From: Streptomyces sp. CGMCC 4.7035
GTDB lineage: Bacteria; Actinomycetota; Actinomycetes; Streptomycetales; Streptomycetaceae
Reading direction: 5' to 3'
Length of the DNA: 64,000 nucleotides
Assembly (NCBI RefSeq): GCF_031583065.1
Contig: NZ_CP134053.1
Span: 3,162,001 to 3,226,000 of the forward strand
The notes beneath the pieces are model-generated. The model made no database searches and was not told the DNA's origin. It saw only the letters and a program-made list of their open reading frames with translations. This document shows, piece by piece, positions 46,104 to 56,033 of this stretch. The stretch's first letter is position 1; each line of letters begins with the position of its first letter. The position numbers and the translations under genes were made by a program.

Positions 46104-46901
46104 CGGCAGGCGACCCCGGTAGCGGTGCGAACGTGCTGTCCGAACAAGCGCGCCCGCGCCTGGAACGCGGACGGGCGATCTTTCTTGTACCGCCGGCGGC
46201 GCAGCGCCCCCGGGCAGTCCCTGCCGCTGACCCGCTATGGCGCGGGCCTACAGCCGTGCGGGCAGCGGAGGGGGGGTGGGGCGTTGTCCACGGGTCGACC
46301 TGATCAGCAGGAACGAGCGGGCTCCGGGCCTCCCGGCACTTCAAAGATCCATCCTGCGTGACGGCCATCAACATTCACTTGTAGGTTTCCCGATCAGGAG
46401 TTCTGAAATTAGTCGGGGCAGACTTTCGCGGCAACTCTGACGCGCCCAGTGCGCTCCGTCAGATTATGGACCTCGGGCCTCGGGCCGTGCGGAAACGGAT
46501 TGTTCTGGCTACGGCTGCATAAGCGCATGAGTCGGCCGACTGGTTTGCCATAGCTGGGTGGACCAGCCCCGCGAGGGACCAGGCCTTCATGGATGGCCCG
46601 GGTAAGTTTTTGAGATCAGGAGCGCTTAGATACAGAATTTTGGCACTTGAATTCAATTCCGGACAGATTGAGTTTCTCTGAGTTGCTAGTAGTAGTTTGC
46701 GGGCTCAGACTGGTTCTTGGGCCGGAGACGCGCTTGCCGCGCGCCTTCGGATCGAGGTCGCCATTGCGTGTGACGGGCAGCTTCGAAGGTCGGTCGCAGT
46801 CACCCCGCACAGACTCAGCTCTTGCTTCGAGCCGCCGTGCATCGGCCCATGTGAGTCCATCGATGACTGTGGGACAAGGAACCTGAAAGGAAACCCTCGA
46901 C
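46104..46901. other. About 800 bp without a convincing gene
   Basis: Lower G+C than the NRPS genes, especially 46360-46720, with no codon bias in any frame. TTGAATTCAA at 46647-46656 is a perfect 10 bp palindrome. GAAAGGAAA just before 46902 is the ribosome site of the next gene. It looks like a junction between the biosynthetic cluster and the following metabolic genes; no transposase could be recognised. Confidence 0.4.
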
Positions 46902-47762
46902 ATGGCGCGTGCAGCACTGAAGAAGGTCCTTATCACAGGAGCGGGCACTGGCTTCGGGTTCGAAGCCGCCATGCGCCTCGCCGAGAAGGGCTTTGACGTG
47001 ATCGCCGGGGTGGAGATCTACGCCCAGGTGCAGACGCTGAAATGGCAGGCGGCTGAGCGCGGGGTCAGGCTTCGGGTCGAGAAGCTCGACGTGACCAACG
47101 ACGGAGACCGCCGCAAGGCCCTCGACTGGGGTGTGGAGATTCTGGTGAACAATGCCGGCGTCGGTGAGGGAGGCTCCACGGTCGACATTCCCGAGTCGAA
47201 CATTCGGCACCAGTTCGAGGTCAACGTCACGGGGCCGCTCGTCCTCACCCAGGGAATCGCCAAGCAGATGATCAACCGCGGGGCCGGCCGCATCGTCTGG
47301 GTGTCCTCACGGGAAGGCTTGAACGTCAACCCGTTCACCGGCATCTACTCTGCCTCGAAGCACGCGATTGAGGCGATCGCCGAGACCATGGCCTACGAGC
47401 TGCAGGAATACAACATCGAAGTCGCCACGGTCAACCCGGGGCCCTTCCTGACAGGCTTCAACGACCGCATGTTCCAGACCTGGGAAAGCTGGGAGGACGA
47501 CCCGTCGCAGAGGCTCTTCGACTATTCCAAGCTCGCCTTCCCCCGCCCGCAATTCGACCCTGAAGCGGTCTTCGCCACGCTGACGGCTGTCGCCGCCGGA
47601 GAAGTCGACAGCTACCGCAACCTGGAGCCCAAGTCGATGCTTGAGGAGACCAAGCGCCTCCAGGCGGTTCCGTGGGAGCGCAAGGTCACGGACGGCCTCG
47701 GGACCCGCCACCCGGCCATCCAGCACTCCTACGAGATGCAGCCCGAGACTCCCGTCGGGTGA
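46902..47762 (+). CDS. Short-chain dehydrogenase/reductase
   Basis: Classical SDR, 286 aa. NAD(P)-binding motif ITGAGTGFGFEAA, the structural NNAG in LVNNAGVGEGG, catalytic Ser in VWVSSREG and the YSASK Tyr-Lys pair. The Thr-Gly-Phe-Gly variant (usual T-G-x-x-x-G-x-G spacing is kept) and a C-terminal extension after the catalytic region point to an oxidoreductase acting on a small alcohol or ketone; the substrate is unknown. It stands 200 bp before the malic enzyme gene and may start the plus-strand metabolic group. Confidence 0.88.
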   Translation: MARAALKKVLITGAGTGFGFEAAMRLAEKGFDVIAGVEIYAQVQTLKWQAAERGVRLRVEKLDVTNDGDRRKALDWGVEILVNNAGVGEGGSTVDIPESNIRHQFEVNVTGPLVLTQGIAKQMINRGAGRIVWVSSREGLNVNPFTGIYSASKHAIEAIAETMAYELQEYNIEVATVNPGPFLTGFNDRMFQTWESWEDDPSQRLFDYSKLAFPRPQFDPEAVFATLTAVAAGEVDSYRNLEPKSMLEETKRLQAVPWERKVTDGLGTRHPAIQHSYEMQPETPVG

Positions 47763-47976
47763 TCGCCTCCCGGGGGACTGCGAGTGGCAAGGCCGCCTGG
47801 GACGCGCTGCGGGCAGAACCCGAGTGTCAAAGCGGCCATGTGCGGCACGGGAAGGCCGTCAACGTGACAGCAATGGTTTGGTGAGAGCCGTCCGTGGGCC
47901 TGGTGACGGGAAGTGCGCCGGCGTAGCCACGCTCGCCCATGAGCGCACGGCGCTCACGACAGCTGGAGGTACATCA

Positions 47977-49632
47977 ATGCCTGTCAGGCCTACTGTGCTG
48001 CAGGATCGCTACCGTAACCGCGGCACGGCTTTCACGCTGGAGGAGCGGGCGAAACTCGGGATCACCGGGCGGCTGCCGGCAGCCGTCGAGACTCTCGACG
48101 AGCAGGCCTCCCGGGCTTACTCGCAGCTGCAGCAGCAGCCCTCCAACCTGCAGAAGTACATCTACCTCAACGAGGTCCACGACCGCAATCAGGTGCTGTA
48201 CTTCAAGCTGCTCGCCGACCACCTCGATGAGTTGCTCCCTGTGGTCTACGACCCCACAGTCGGCGAGGCGATCGAGAAGTGGTCCGTCGACTACCGTGAC
48301 TCGCGCGCGGTATACCTGTCGATCGACCGTCCCGAGGACGTGAAGGCCTCGTTCGAGTCGCTGGGTCTTGGCGCAGATGACGTCGATCTGATCGTCGTAT
48401 CCGATGCCCAGGAGATTCTGGGCATCGGGGACTGGGGCGTCAACGGGACCGACATCTCCATCGGGAAACTCGCCGTCTACTCCGCCGCCGCCGGCATCGA
48501 TCCCAACCGTGTCATAGCTGTGAACCTTGACGTGGGGACAGACAACGAGCAGCTCCTCAACAATCCGTCGTACCTGGGTAACCGGCACGCACGGGTCACC
48601 GGAAAGCGGTACGACGACTTCATCGCTCTCTACCTCGAGACCGCGTCCGAACTGTTCCCGAGTGCGCTTCTGCACTTCGAGGACTTCGGACCGTCGAACG
48701 CCCGGCGGATCCTGGTGGAGAACTCCGACAGATATCGGATCTTCAACGACGACATGCAAGGCACCGGTGCCATCGTCATGGCCTCAGTGTTTTCGGCTCT
48801 GAAGGTGACCCGGGGACGCTGGTCCGAGCAACGGCTCGTCGTCTTCGGCGCGGGAACCGCCGGCACCGGCATGGCCGACCAGATCCACGCGGCGATGCTG
48901 CGTGACGGTGCGACCCCCGACGAGGCGAAGAAGAACATCTGGCTCGTCGACGTCCACGGCCTGGTCACCGATGACATGCGAGACCTGCCCGACTACCAGC
49001 GGGTCTATGCACGGCCGAAGTCGGAGGTGAGCGACTGGTCTGACGGTGAGATCGATCTGCTCACCACCGTCGAACACGTCAAGCCCACCATCCTCATCGG
49101 CACCTCCACCGCACACAACGCGTTCACCGAGGACGTCGTGCGCGCGCTGGCCGAGGGCGTCGAGCGTCCGATCCTCCTGCCGCTGTCGAACCCGACGAGC
49201 CGTATCGAAGTCATGCCGTCGGATGCAGTGCCGTGGTCCGAGGGCAGAGCACTGATGGCGGTCGGTATTCCGGTCGACCCGGTCCGGTACAACGGGGTCT
49301 CCTACGAGATCGGGCAGGCCAACAACGCCCTCCTCTACCCGGGGCTCGGCCTCGGAACGATCGTCTCGGGTGCCCGGCATGTAACGGACAACATGCTGCT
49401 TGCCGCCGCCGAGGCGGTGGCAGGCCAGGTCGACGTGTCGCTGCCAGGAGCATCACTCCTGCCACCGGTCGCGAACCTGAGGGCGTCGTCCGCGACGGTC
49501 GCGGTCGCCGTCGCCCGTGCCGCGGCAGAGGACGGTGTCGCAACCAAGTCCCACGACGACCTCATTCAGGCTGTCCAAGACGCGATGTGGCAGCCGACCT
49601 ACCCCACGGGCGACCTGGAGGGCGGGCAATGA
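47977..49632 (+). CDS. NAD-dependent malic enzyme
   Basis: Large-subunit type malic enzyme, 551 aa, converting malate to pyruvate and CO2. YIYLNEVHDRNQVLYFKLL near the N-terminus, VVSDAQEILGIGDWGVNG and FEDFGPSNARRIL form the active site; RIFNDDMQGTGAIVMASV contains the metal-binding Asp pair. The NAD-binding fold starts at LVVFGAGTAGTGMADQ. LSNPTSRIEVMPSDAV is the conserved late segment. The ATG at 47977 follows CTGGAGG. The stop overlaps fumC by ATGA, so the pair would take fumarate through malate to pyruvate. Confidence 0.93.
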   Translation: MPVRPTVLQDRYRNRGTAFTLEERAKLGITGRLPAAVETLDEQASRAYSQLQQQPSNLQKYIYLNEVHDRNQVLYFKLLADHLDELLPVVYDPTVGEAIEKWSVDYRDSRAVYLSIDRPEDVKASFESLGLGADDVDLIVVSDAQEILGIGDWGVNGTDISIGKLAVYSAAAGIDPNRVIAVNLDVGTDNEQLLNNPSYLGNRHARVTGKRYDDFIALYLETASELFPSALLHFEDFGPSNARRILVENSDRYRIFNDDMQGTGAIVMASVFSALKVTRGRWSEQRLVVFGAGTAGTGMADQIHAAMLRDGATPDEAKKNIWLVDVHGLVTDDMRDLPDYQRVYARPKSEVSDWSDGEIDLLTTVEHVKPTILIGTSTAHNAFTEDVVRALAEGVERPILLPLSNPTSRIEVMPSDAVPWSEGRALMAVGIPVDPVRYNGVSYEIGQANNALLYPGLGLGTIVSGARHVTDNMLLAAAEAVAGQVDVSLPGASLLPPVANLRASSATVAVAVARAAAEDGVATKSHDDLIQAVQDAMWQPTYPTGDLEGGQ

Positions 49633-51086
49633 GCGACAACCAGTTGCCCCCCAAGATGCAGAACACGGCGATCGGAATCCAAGCCAGTGGAACCCGGCAG
49701 GAATTCGACAGCATGGGCACCGTCGAGGTGCCGGCAGACCGGTATTGGGGTGCGCAGACGCAGCGCTCGCTCCTCCACTTCTCCATCGGCGACGACCGGA
49801 TGCCGAAGGAGGTCTACCACGCCTACGGCTACGTGAAGAAGGCGGCAGCGTTGGTGAACGCTGCGGCCGGGCGGCTGCCCGAGTGGAAGAAGCAGGCCAT
49901 CGTACGGGCAGCTGAGGAGACGATCGCGGGGGAGCTCGACGACCACTTTCCGCTCTTCGTCTGGCAGACGGGGTCGGGCACCCAGAGCAACATGAACGTC
50001 AACGAGGTCATATCCAACCGTGCGTCACAGCTGCTCGGCGGCAGGCTCGGGACGCAGCAGCCGATCGCCCCGAACGACGACGTCAACATGGGGCAGTCCA
50101 GCAACGACAGCTTCCCGACCGCGATGCACATCGCCTCCGTGCAACAGATCGACGAGCATCTCTTGCCTCAGGCCCGGGAACTCGCCGCATCCATCGAGGC
50201 AAAGGCCACGGAATGGGCCGAGGTCGTCAAGATCGGCCGCACGCACCTCGAGGACGCCGTACCGCTCACCGTCGGACAGGAGTGGTCCGGCTATGCAGCG
50301 CAACTGCACGCCTGCATCCAGGAAATCGAGCACAGCCGCCGCTGCCTGCTCGAACTCGCCCTGGGTGGCACCGCCGTCGGCACGGGGCTGAACGCGCCAA
50401 AGGGCTTCAGCCGGGACGTCGCGAGCAAGATCGCCGAATTGACCGGCAAGCCCTTCGCCACGGCCGAGAACAAGTTCATGGCACAGGGGTCCCTGGACCC
50501 CATGGTGCGGGCGCACGGGGCGCTGCGCGGACTGGCCGTGGCCTTGATGAAGATCGCCAACGACATGCGGTGGCTGGCCTCGGGCCCGCGCACCGGATTC
50601 GCCGAGCTGCTGCTTCCACAGAATGAACCCGGCTCCTCGATCATGCCCGGCAAAGTCAATCCGACCCAGTGCGAAGCCATCGTCATGATCGCAATTCAGG
50701 TGCTCGGCAACGACTCAGCAGTTGCCTTCGCCGGCAGTCAGGGCAACTTCGAACTGAACGCTATGCGCCCGGTCATTATTAACAACTTCATTCACTCCGC
50801 GCGTATCCTCGCCGACGGGATGGAGAAGTTCCGGAAATTCTCCGTCAGCGGCACGGAGCTCAACCGGGAAAGGATTTCCCAGTACGTTGACGAGAGCCTG
50901 ATGCTGGTCACGGCGCTGAGCCCCGTCATCGGGTATCAGAACGCTGCACACATCGCGGAATCCGCGCTGGCCAATGGTCAGACGCTCAAAGAGGCGGCCC
51001 TGGCCAGCGGTCACGTCGACGAGAAGACATTCGACTCCGTTGTCGATCCGCTCTCCATGGTCGGCCACGGCTTTTCCGGAGCCTGA
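49629..51086 (+). CDS. fumC: Class II fumarate hydratase
   Basis: Class II fumarase, 485 aa, full length, hydrating fumarate to malate without an iron-sulphur cluster. Signature GSSIMPGKVNPTQCEA, QTGSGTQSNMNVNEVISNRA, the substrate loop NMGQSSNDSFPTAM and IGRTHLEDAVPLTVGQE are intact. The ATG is inside the malic enzyme stop (ATGA), so translation is coupled. Many streptomycetes rely on a class I fumarase as well, so this is probably an accessory copy dedicated to the malic enzyme partner. Confidence 0.95.
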   Translation: MSDNQLPPKMQNTAIGIQASGTRQEFDSMGTVEVPADRYWGAQTQRSLLHFSIGDDRMPKEVYHAYGYVKKAAALVNAAAGRLPEWKKQAIVRAAEETIAGELDDHFPLFVWQTGSGTQSNMNVNEVISNRASQLLGGRLGTQQPIAPNDDVNMGQSSNDSFPTAMHIASVQQIDEHLLPQARELAASIEAKATEWAEVVKIGRTHLEDAVPLTVGQEWSGYAAQLHACIQEIEHSRRCLLELALGGTAVGTGLNAPKGFSRDVASKIAELTGKPFATAENKFMAQGSLDPMVRAHGALRGLAVALMKIANDMRWLASGPRTGFAELLLPQNEPGSSIMPGKVNPTQCEAIVMIAIQVLGNDSAVAFAGSQGNFELNAMRPVIINNFIHSARILADGMEKFRKFSVSGTELNRERISQYVDESLMLVTALSPVIGYQNAAHIAESALANGQTLKEAALASGHVDEKTFDSVVDPLSMVGHGFSGA

Positions 51087-51440
51087 CGCAGAGGCTCTGG
51101 ACGGCTTCGAGGACTACCCCGAGGCTGGAGAGGGAGGTCGCACCGAGCCGCGCCTTTTCAGCTGTGCCGTGTCAGGGTGCGTATGTATGGGGGCGTGAGA
51201 TGGACAGGAAGCCACCAGACCAGTACCGGCTACCATGGATGCATGTACGCCAGGAATGGCATCCACGCGCCACCCACGACCTGGATCGCTCGCCCTCGGT
51301 GCGAAACCTTGCACTGAGTCCCTGCACGACCTTGTTCTCTGAAATTCTCTCTCAGCACCCGGAAGCGACGCTTTCCGATGGAAAGGGGCCTGTCTGCGGC
51401 CGTGATCGCCCACATGGCAGGCGTCTCTCTGCGGGCGTAG
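51087..51440. other. Convergent intergenic region, no gene seen
   Basis: About 350 bp between the tail-to-tail fumC and alcohol dehydrogenase genes. Short frames exist in both directions but show neither ribosome sites nor recognisable motifs. No clear terminator hairpin with a T-run was found. Confidence 0.4.
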
Positions 51441-52517
51441 TCATCCGAAGACGATGACCTGGCGTCCGATGACATCGCCACGGCCCAGGGCGTCCAGGTT
51501 CTCGTTGATGTCCTCCAGAGCGACCTTGGTCACGTTGTGTTTGACGAGGCCGGCTTCGGCGAGCGAGAGCACCTCGACGAGGTCCAGGTGGTTGCCCCAG
51601 AAGGAACCGATGTAGGACAACTCGGTGCCCACGAAGGGGAACTGCCGGTGCTCGACGCGCTGGCTCATCAGGCCGACGGCCGCCAGCGCGCCCTCGGGCC
51701 CCAGCAGGTCGAACCCCATGGAGATGGACGACTCGCTGCCGACGCAGTCCAGGATGGCGTGGATCGTCCTGCGGCCGGTCAGCCTCTCCAGTTCGTCCTG
51801 GATGGCCTCCGTGGACTTGTCCCTGACGTTGATCCCGTGGTCCGCGCCGTTCTCCTTCGCCACGTCCAGCTTGCTGTCCGTACGCGCGAGAGCCACCACG
51901 GTCGCGCCGCCGCCGAGCAGCTTCGCGTACTGGACCGCGTAGCTGCCCAGCCCGCCGATGCCCGTGACCGCGACGGTCCGGCCGGGGCCGAGCTTGCCCG
52001 CGTCCCGGAGCTTGCGCATCCCTCGGTACGGGGTCATGCCCGCGTCGGTCATGGGGGCGAGGAGTTCGGGTGCTTTCGCGGCCTCCTCGGAGACCGGGAT
52101 CGCGTGGCGGCACTCCACGGCCATGTACTCGGCGAAGCCGCCCGGTGGGCCGAAGCCCACCCAGCGGCCGTTGCCGCTGCACAGCTGTTCGTTGCCTTCG
52201 CGGCACTGCCGGCATGTGCCGTCTCCCCAGCTGGGGTTGACCACGACCATGTCGCCCTCCGAGTAGCCCACCGTCGTGGGCACTTCGCTGCCCAGTCCCG
52301 CCACCCGGCCCGTGACCTCGTGACCGGGGATGTAGGGCAGATCCACCGGGAACGGACCCTCGAAGTAGCCGGTGAGAAGCTGGTAGTCGCTTCGGCACAT
52401 ACCGGTCGCGGCGACCTTGAGGAGTATCTCGTCCGGCCCGGGCTCGGGCACCGGGACCTCTTCGATCCGAAGGGGTTCCTTGTATCCGTACATCCGGGCT
52501 GCCTGCATGTTCGCCAT
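51441..52517 (-). CDS. Zinc-dependent alcohol dehydrogenase
   Basis: Medium-chain Zn alcohol dehydrogenase, 358 aa. Catalytic zinc ligands are in ATGMCRSDYQLL and IPGHEVTGRVAGLG. The structural-zinc region CRQCREGNEQLC shows three closely spaced Cys. The NAD-binding motif is TGIGGLGSYAVQYAKLLG. The ATG at 52517 is preceded on its strand by GCGAGGTTC; the open frame upstream is non-coding. It is divergent from an aldehyde dehydrogenase 261 bp away, suggesting alcohol to aldehyde to acid oxidation. The substrate is unknown. Confidence 0.92.
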   Translation of the reverse strand: MANMQAARMYGYKEPLRIEEVPVPEPGPDEILLKVAATGMCRSDYQLLTGYFEGPFPVDLPYIPGHEVTGRVAGLGSEVPTTVGYSEGDMVVVNPSWGDGTCRQCREGNEQLCSGNGRWVGFGPPGGFAEYMAVECRHAIPVSEEAAKAPELLAPMTDAGMTPYRGMRKLRDAGKLGPGRTVAVTGIGGLGSYAVQYAKLLGGGATVVALARTDSKLDVAKENGADHGINVRDKSTEAIQDELERLTGRRTIHAILDCVGSESSISMGFDLLGPEGALAAVGLMSQRVEHRQFPFVGTELSYIGSFWGNHLDLVEVLSLAEAGLVKHNVTKVALEDINENLDALGRGDVIGRQVIVFG

Positions 52518-52778
52518 GAGAACCTCGCTTTCGTGGGCAGGCGGAAAGCGGCCCGGGCCGGAGGGCGCGAGCACGCAGTCCCGGTGTCGGTCACCGCGGC
52601 CGCCGCTTCGGACCCCACCATGGTCGCGCGCCTGCGCTTGCGGTGCATCCCGTGTCGTGCTGGGTGAGTCGGTGCCGAGCAGGTGGTGTCTGGTTGGACG
52701 ATGAGCACTGCCTCCGGAGGCAATAAAGGGGCAAATAGGTGAATTGCCGACCCTGTGGGGTGGCCATACCGTGGATCC

Positions 52779-54161
52779 ATGGCTATCGCAACGACGAGTC
52801 CTGTGACAGGTGAGGTCCTCAGGAGTTTCGACGAGCTGACCCCCGAGGAACTCGAAGACAAGCTCGCCAGGGCGGCGGCAGCGGCCGCCTCGTACCGGCT
52901 GACGGGCGTCGAGCAGCGGGCGGAGTGGCTCCAGCATGCCGCCGACCGTCTGGAGAAGGAGGTCGAGAGCGTCAGCGGGATGATCACCACCGAGATGGGC
53001 AAGACCTTCCGGGCGGCGGAGCAGGAAGTGGCCAAGTGCATTCATGGGCTGCGCTTCTACGCCGCCGAGGGCCCCGCGTTCCTGCGGGACCTGGAGGGCG
53101 ACGGCGAACGCGTGGGTGCGAAGCAGACGTTCGTCACGTACCAGCCGATCGGTGTCGTCCTCGCGGTGATGCCGTGGAATCTGCCGCTGTGGCAGGCCAT
53201 GCGGTTCGCCGCGCCCGCGCTGATGGCGGGGAACGTGGGTCTGCTCAAGCACGCCTCGAACGTGCCGCAGTGCGCCCTGTACCTGGAGGAGCTCTTCCGT
53301 GACGCGGGCTTCCCGGACGACGTGTTCCAGACCCTGCTGATCTCCGCGAGGAGGGTGGAGCAGGTGCTGCGCGACCCGCGGGTGGCGGCCGCGACGCTCA
53401 CGGGCAGCGAACCGGCCGGACGGTCGGTGGCCGCCATCGCCGGTGACGAGATCAAGAAGGTGGTCCTCGAACTCGGCGGCTCCGACCCGTTCATCGTCAT
53501 GCCCTCCACGAACCTGGAGCGGGCCACCGATGTCGCGGTCAAGGCGCGGACCCTGAACAACGGGCAGTCCTGCATCAACGGCAAGCGCTTCTTCGTGCAC
53601 GAGGACATCGGTGACGCGTTCATCGAGATGTTCGTGGCGAAGATGGGCGCGCTGGTGATGGGCGACCCGATGGACGAGGGCACCGATGTCGGACCGCTGG
53701 CCACCGAGTCCGGCCGGCGGGACGTGGCGTCCTACGTCGACGACGCCGTCGCCAAGGGCGCGACGGTGCTGCTGGGCGGCGAACTCCCGGACGGGCCAGG
53801 CTGGTTCTACCCGCCCACGGTCCTGACCGACATCACCCCGGAAATGCGGATGTACCACGAGGAGGTCTTCGGCCCGGTGGCGCAGGTGTGGACCGTCTCC
53901 TCCCTGGAGGAGGCCCTGCAGGAAGCCAACGGCCACCCCTACGGCCTCGGGTCGAATCTGTGGAGCGAGGACGAGGCCGAACGCGAACTCTTCGTCCGCG
54001 ACGTCCAGTCGGGCATGGCGTTCATCAACGGCAACACGACCAGCTACCCCGAGATCCCCTTCGGTGGCGTCAAACGGAGCGGCTACGGACGTGAGTTGTC
54101 CGACCTCGGCATGCGGGAGTTCATGAACGCCAAGACCGTCTGGATCGGCCAGGACGCCTGA
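52779..54161 (+). CDS. Aldehyde dehydrogenase (succinate-semialdehyde type)
   Basis: NAD(P)-dependent aldehyde dehydrogenase, 460 aa. YQPIGVVLAVMPWNLPLWQ, the catalytic-base motif LELGGSDPFIV, the nucleophile Cys in NNGQSCINGKRF, and EIPFGGVKRSGYGRELS at the C-terminus are all present. The short N-terminus starting SPVTGEVLRSFDELT and overall length resemble the short GabD2-like branch of succinate-semialdehyde dehydrogenases. It may oxidise the aldehyde made by the divergent alcohol dehydrogenase. Start at ATG 52779; a GTG eight codons earlier is weaker. Confidence 0.92.
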   Translation: MAIATTSPVTGEVLRSFDELTPEELEDKLARAAAAAASYRLTGVEQRAEWLQHAADRLEKEVESVSGMITTEMGKTFRAAEQEVAKCIHGLRFYAAEGPAFLRDLEGDGERVGAKQTFVTYQPIGVVLAVMPWNLPLWQAMRFAAPALMAGNVGLLKHASNVPQCALYLEELFRDAGFPDDVFQTLLISARRVEQVLRDPRVAAATLTGSEPAGRSVAAIAGDEIKKVVLELGGSDPFIVMPSTNLERATDVAVKARTLNNGQSCINGKRFFVHEDIGDAFIEMFVAKMGALVMGDPMDEGTDVGPLATESGRRDVASYVDDAVAKGATVLLGGELPDGPGWFYPPTVLTDITPEMRMYHEEVFGPVAQVWTVSSLEEALQEANGHPYGLGSNLWSEDEAERELFVRDVQSGMAFINGNTTSYPEIPFGGVKRSGYGRELSDLGMREFMNAKTVWIGQDA

Positions 54162-54262
54162 ACCGGACAGGGAACGGGCGGCCTGTCGAGAACGGGGGCC
54201 TGCGCACCGCCCGCCGTTTGTCGCCGCGCGCGTCTCCGCCGAGCGTATGGAGGTCCCCCCCG

Positions 54263-55183
54263 ATGAGTGGTATGAACCGGACGGCGCCGTCTGATCAGGA
54301 AAGGGATCAGGGAGGGCCCGTGGTCGCGGTGCTCGGCACCGGCACCATGGGGGATGCCATGGCGCGGAACATCGCGGCGGCGGGACTGGGCCTGCGCGCG
54401 TGGAACCGCAACCGCGCCGCCGTCGAACCACTGGCCGCCGTCGGAGCCGCCGTGTGCGACACGCAGGCCGAGGCCTGCCGCGGCGCCGACGTCGTAGTGA
54501 CCGCGCTCGCGAACGAGAAAGTGGTCGCCGACGTGATGGACCAGGCCCACGAGGGCCTGGGCGGCCACACGGTGTGGGTGCAGACGTGCACGGTCTCCCC
54601 GGACGGGTCTCGCCGTCTCGCGGAACAGGCGACCCGCCTGAACGTCGCGTACGTCGAAGCCCCCCTCCTCGGCACCAAGGAACCGGCCGTGGCCGGCACT
54701 CTGACCATCCTGGCTGCCTCCCCCCAGCAGGAGGCACGGCAGGAGGTGCGACCGGTCCTGGAGGCGGTCGGCACACGCACCGTGTGGCTCGACGAGGTCG
54801 GCCGACCCAGCAGCCTCAAACTTGCCTACAACGCCTGGGTACTTGCTACGGTCGAGGGCATCGCGGAGTCCCTCACCCTCGCCGACGCCCTGGGGGTGGA
54901 TCCACGCTTGGTCATCGACGTCCTCGACGGCAGCGGCCTCAACAGCTCGTACGTGCAGAGCAAGGGCCCGAAGATGATCGACGACGACCTCGACACACCC
55001 TCCTTCCCCCTCGAAGCGGCGGCCAAGGACGCCGGCCTGATCACCGACACCGCCCGCGCCGCCGGCCTGCACCTGGGCATCGCCGAAGTCGTACGCGAAC
55101 GCCTCCGCCGCGCGGCCGACGACGGACTCGGCCGCGCGGACGTCGCCGCGACCTACCGCGTGTCCCGCCTGGCCACATCCTGA
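54263..55183 (+). CDS. NAD(P)-dependent dehydrogenase, 3-hydroxyisobutyrate/6PGDH-like
   Basis: Beta-hydroxyacid dehydrogenase family, 306 aa. Rossmann motif VAVLGTGTMGDAMARNIAAAG at the N-terminus. VTALANEKVV and EAPLLGTKEPAVAGTLTILA (the second normally G-x-x-x-A-x-x-G) mark the family; KLAYNAW carries the catalytic Lys. Typical substrates are 3-hydroxyisobutyrate, tartronate semialdehyde or succinate semialdehyde. The latter would fit the upstream aldehyde dehydrogenase. Start ATG 54263 with GGAGG ten bases upstream; the earlier in-frame ATG at 54218 lacks one. Confidence 0.88.
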   Translation: MSGMNRTAPSDQERDQGGPVVAVLGTGTMGDAMARNIAAAGLGLRAWNRNRAAVEPLAAVGAAVCDTQAEACRGADVVVTALANEKVVADVMDQAHEGLGGHTVWVQTCTVSPDGSRRLAEQATRLNVAYVEAPLLGTKEPAVAGTLTILAASPQQEARQEVRPVLEAVGTRTVWLDEVGRPSSLKLAYNAWVLATVEGIAESLTLADALGVDPRLVIDVLDGSGLNSSYVQSKGPKMIDDDLDTPSFPLEAAAKDAGLITDTARAAGLHLGIAEVVRERLRRAADDGLGRADVAATYRVSRLATS

Positions 55184-55219
55184 CCGGGCCGTCCCTTCGA
55201 CAGAGGTGAGGGAGGAACG

Positions 55220-56020
55220 ATGACCCGTGCCGGTATCGCCGCCGCGCGTTCGAGCACGGCGCAACTGGCGGAGATCATTCCCCAGATGGACGACGAGCGA
55301 TGGGACCTGCCGTCAGCGTGCGACGGCTGGCGCGTGATCGACGTGGTGGCCCACCTCGCGGCCCTCGCCTCTGAGGCGGTGGACCCGCCACCGCCCGACC
55401 CCTCACTGCCGAAGAACCGCGAGCGCTACCACGACCTGCGCGTCGACGAACGCCGTGGCTGGAGCCATGCCGAAGTCATCGAGGAGTGGCGGCGCAGCAC
55501 CCCTCTGCAGTTGGACCTCCTGGAAGCGGCCCAGGAACCGCCCGGGGCCGACGAGGCCGTCGAGGTGCCCGGGCTCGGGACGTATCCGCGCCATCTCCTG
55601 GCGAACACCATGGCGTTCAACGTCTTCTGCCACCTGCGCAACGACATGCTCGCCCCGGACGGCCCGCTCCCGTTCACCCTGCCGGAACCGACCGACGGCC
55701 TGGTCGCCCCCGCCGTCGACTTCATGCTCGCCGGCCTCCCCCAGATGCAAGGGCCCGAACTCACCGCCACCGTCCGCAGGCCTCTCGTTCTCGACCTGAC
55801 CGGGCCGGGCGCCACCACCGTCACCATCCTCCCCGCGACCGGGCCGGACGGGCAGCTGACCGTGGTACCCGGCGCGGACGCCGCCGCCACCCGCGTCCAC
55901 AGCACGGCACTCGACTTCATCGCCTGGGCCACCACCCGCAAACCCTGGCGCGACCACTGCCGCATCACGGGAGACGCATCCACCGCGACACCGTTCCTCG
56001 ACTGTCTCAACATCATTTAG
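55220..56020 (+). CDS. Maleylpyruvate isomerase-family, mycothiol-dependent-type protein
   Basis: DinB/MDMPI fold protein, 266 aa. The N-terminal metal-binding helix pair is recognisable from WDLPSACDGWRVIDVVAHLA, the PSxCDGWxVxDVVAHL pattern of actinobacterial mycothiol-dependent isomerases, with the third His expected in FNVFCHLRND. The C-terminal half (ATVRRPLVLDL, then ALDFIAWATTRKPW) matches the SCP2-like MDMPI C domain. The function may be a thiol-dependent transferase or isomerase; no substrate can be given. GGGAGGA precedes the ATG, 36 bp after the dehydrogenase stop. Confidence 0.85.
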   Translation: MTRAGIAAARSSTAQLAEIIPQMDDERWDLPSACDGWRVIDVVAHLAALASEAVDPPPPDPSLPKNRERYHDLRVDERRGWSHAEVIEEWRRSTPLQLDLLEAAQEPPGADEAVEVPGLGTYPRHLLANTMAFNVFCHLRNDMLAPDGPLPFTLPEPTDGLVAPAVDFMLAGLPQMQGPELTATVRRPLVLDLTGPGATTVTILPATGPDGQLTVVPGADAAATRVHSTALDFIAWATTRKPWRDHCRITGDASTATPFLDCLNII

Positions 56021-56033
56021 CAGAGGACGCGTC

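Noticed and set aside
51441-54776. A single 1111-codon minus-strand protein
   Set aside because: Only the last 358 codons are the alcohol dehydrogenase; the upstream part is antisense to an aldehyde dehydrogenase and lies in a divergent promoter region.
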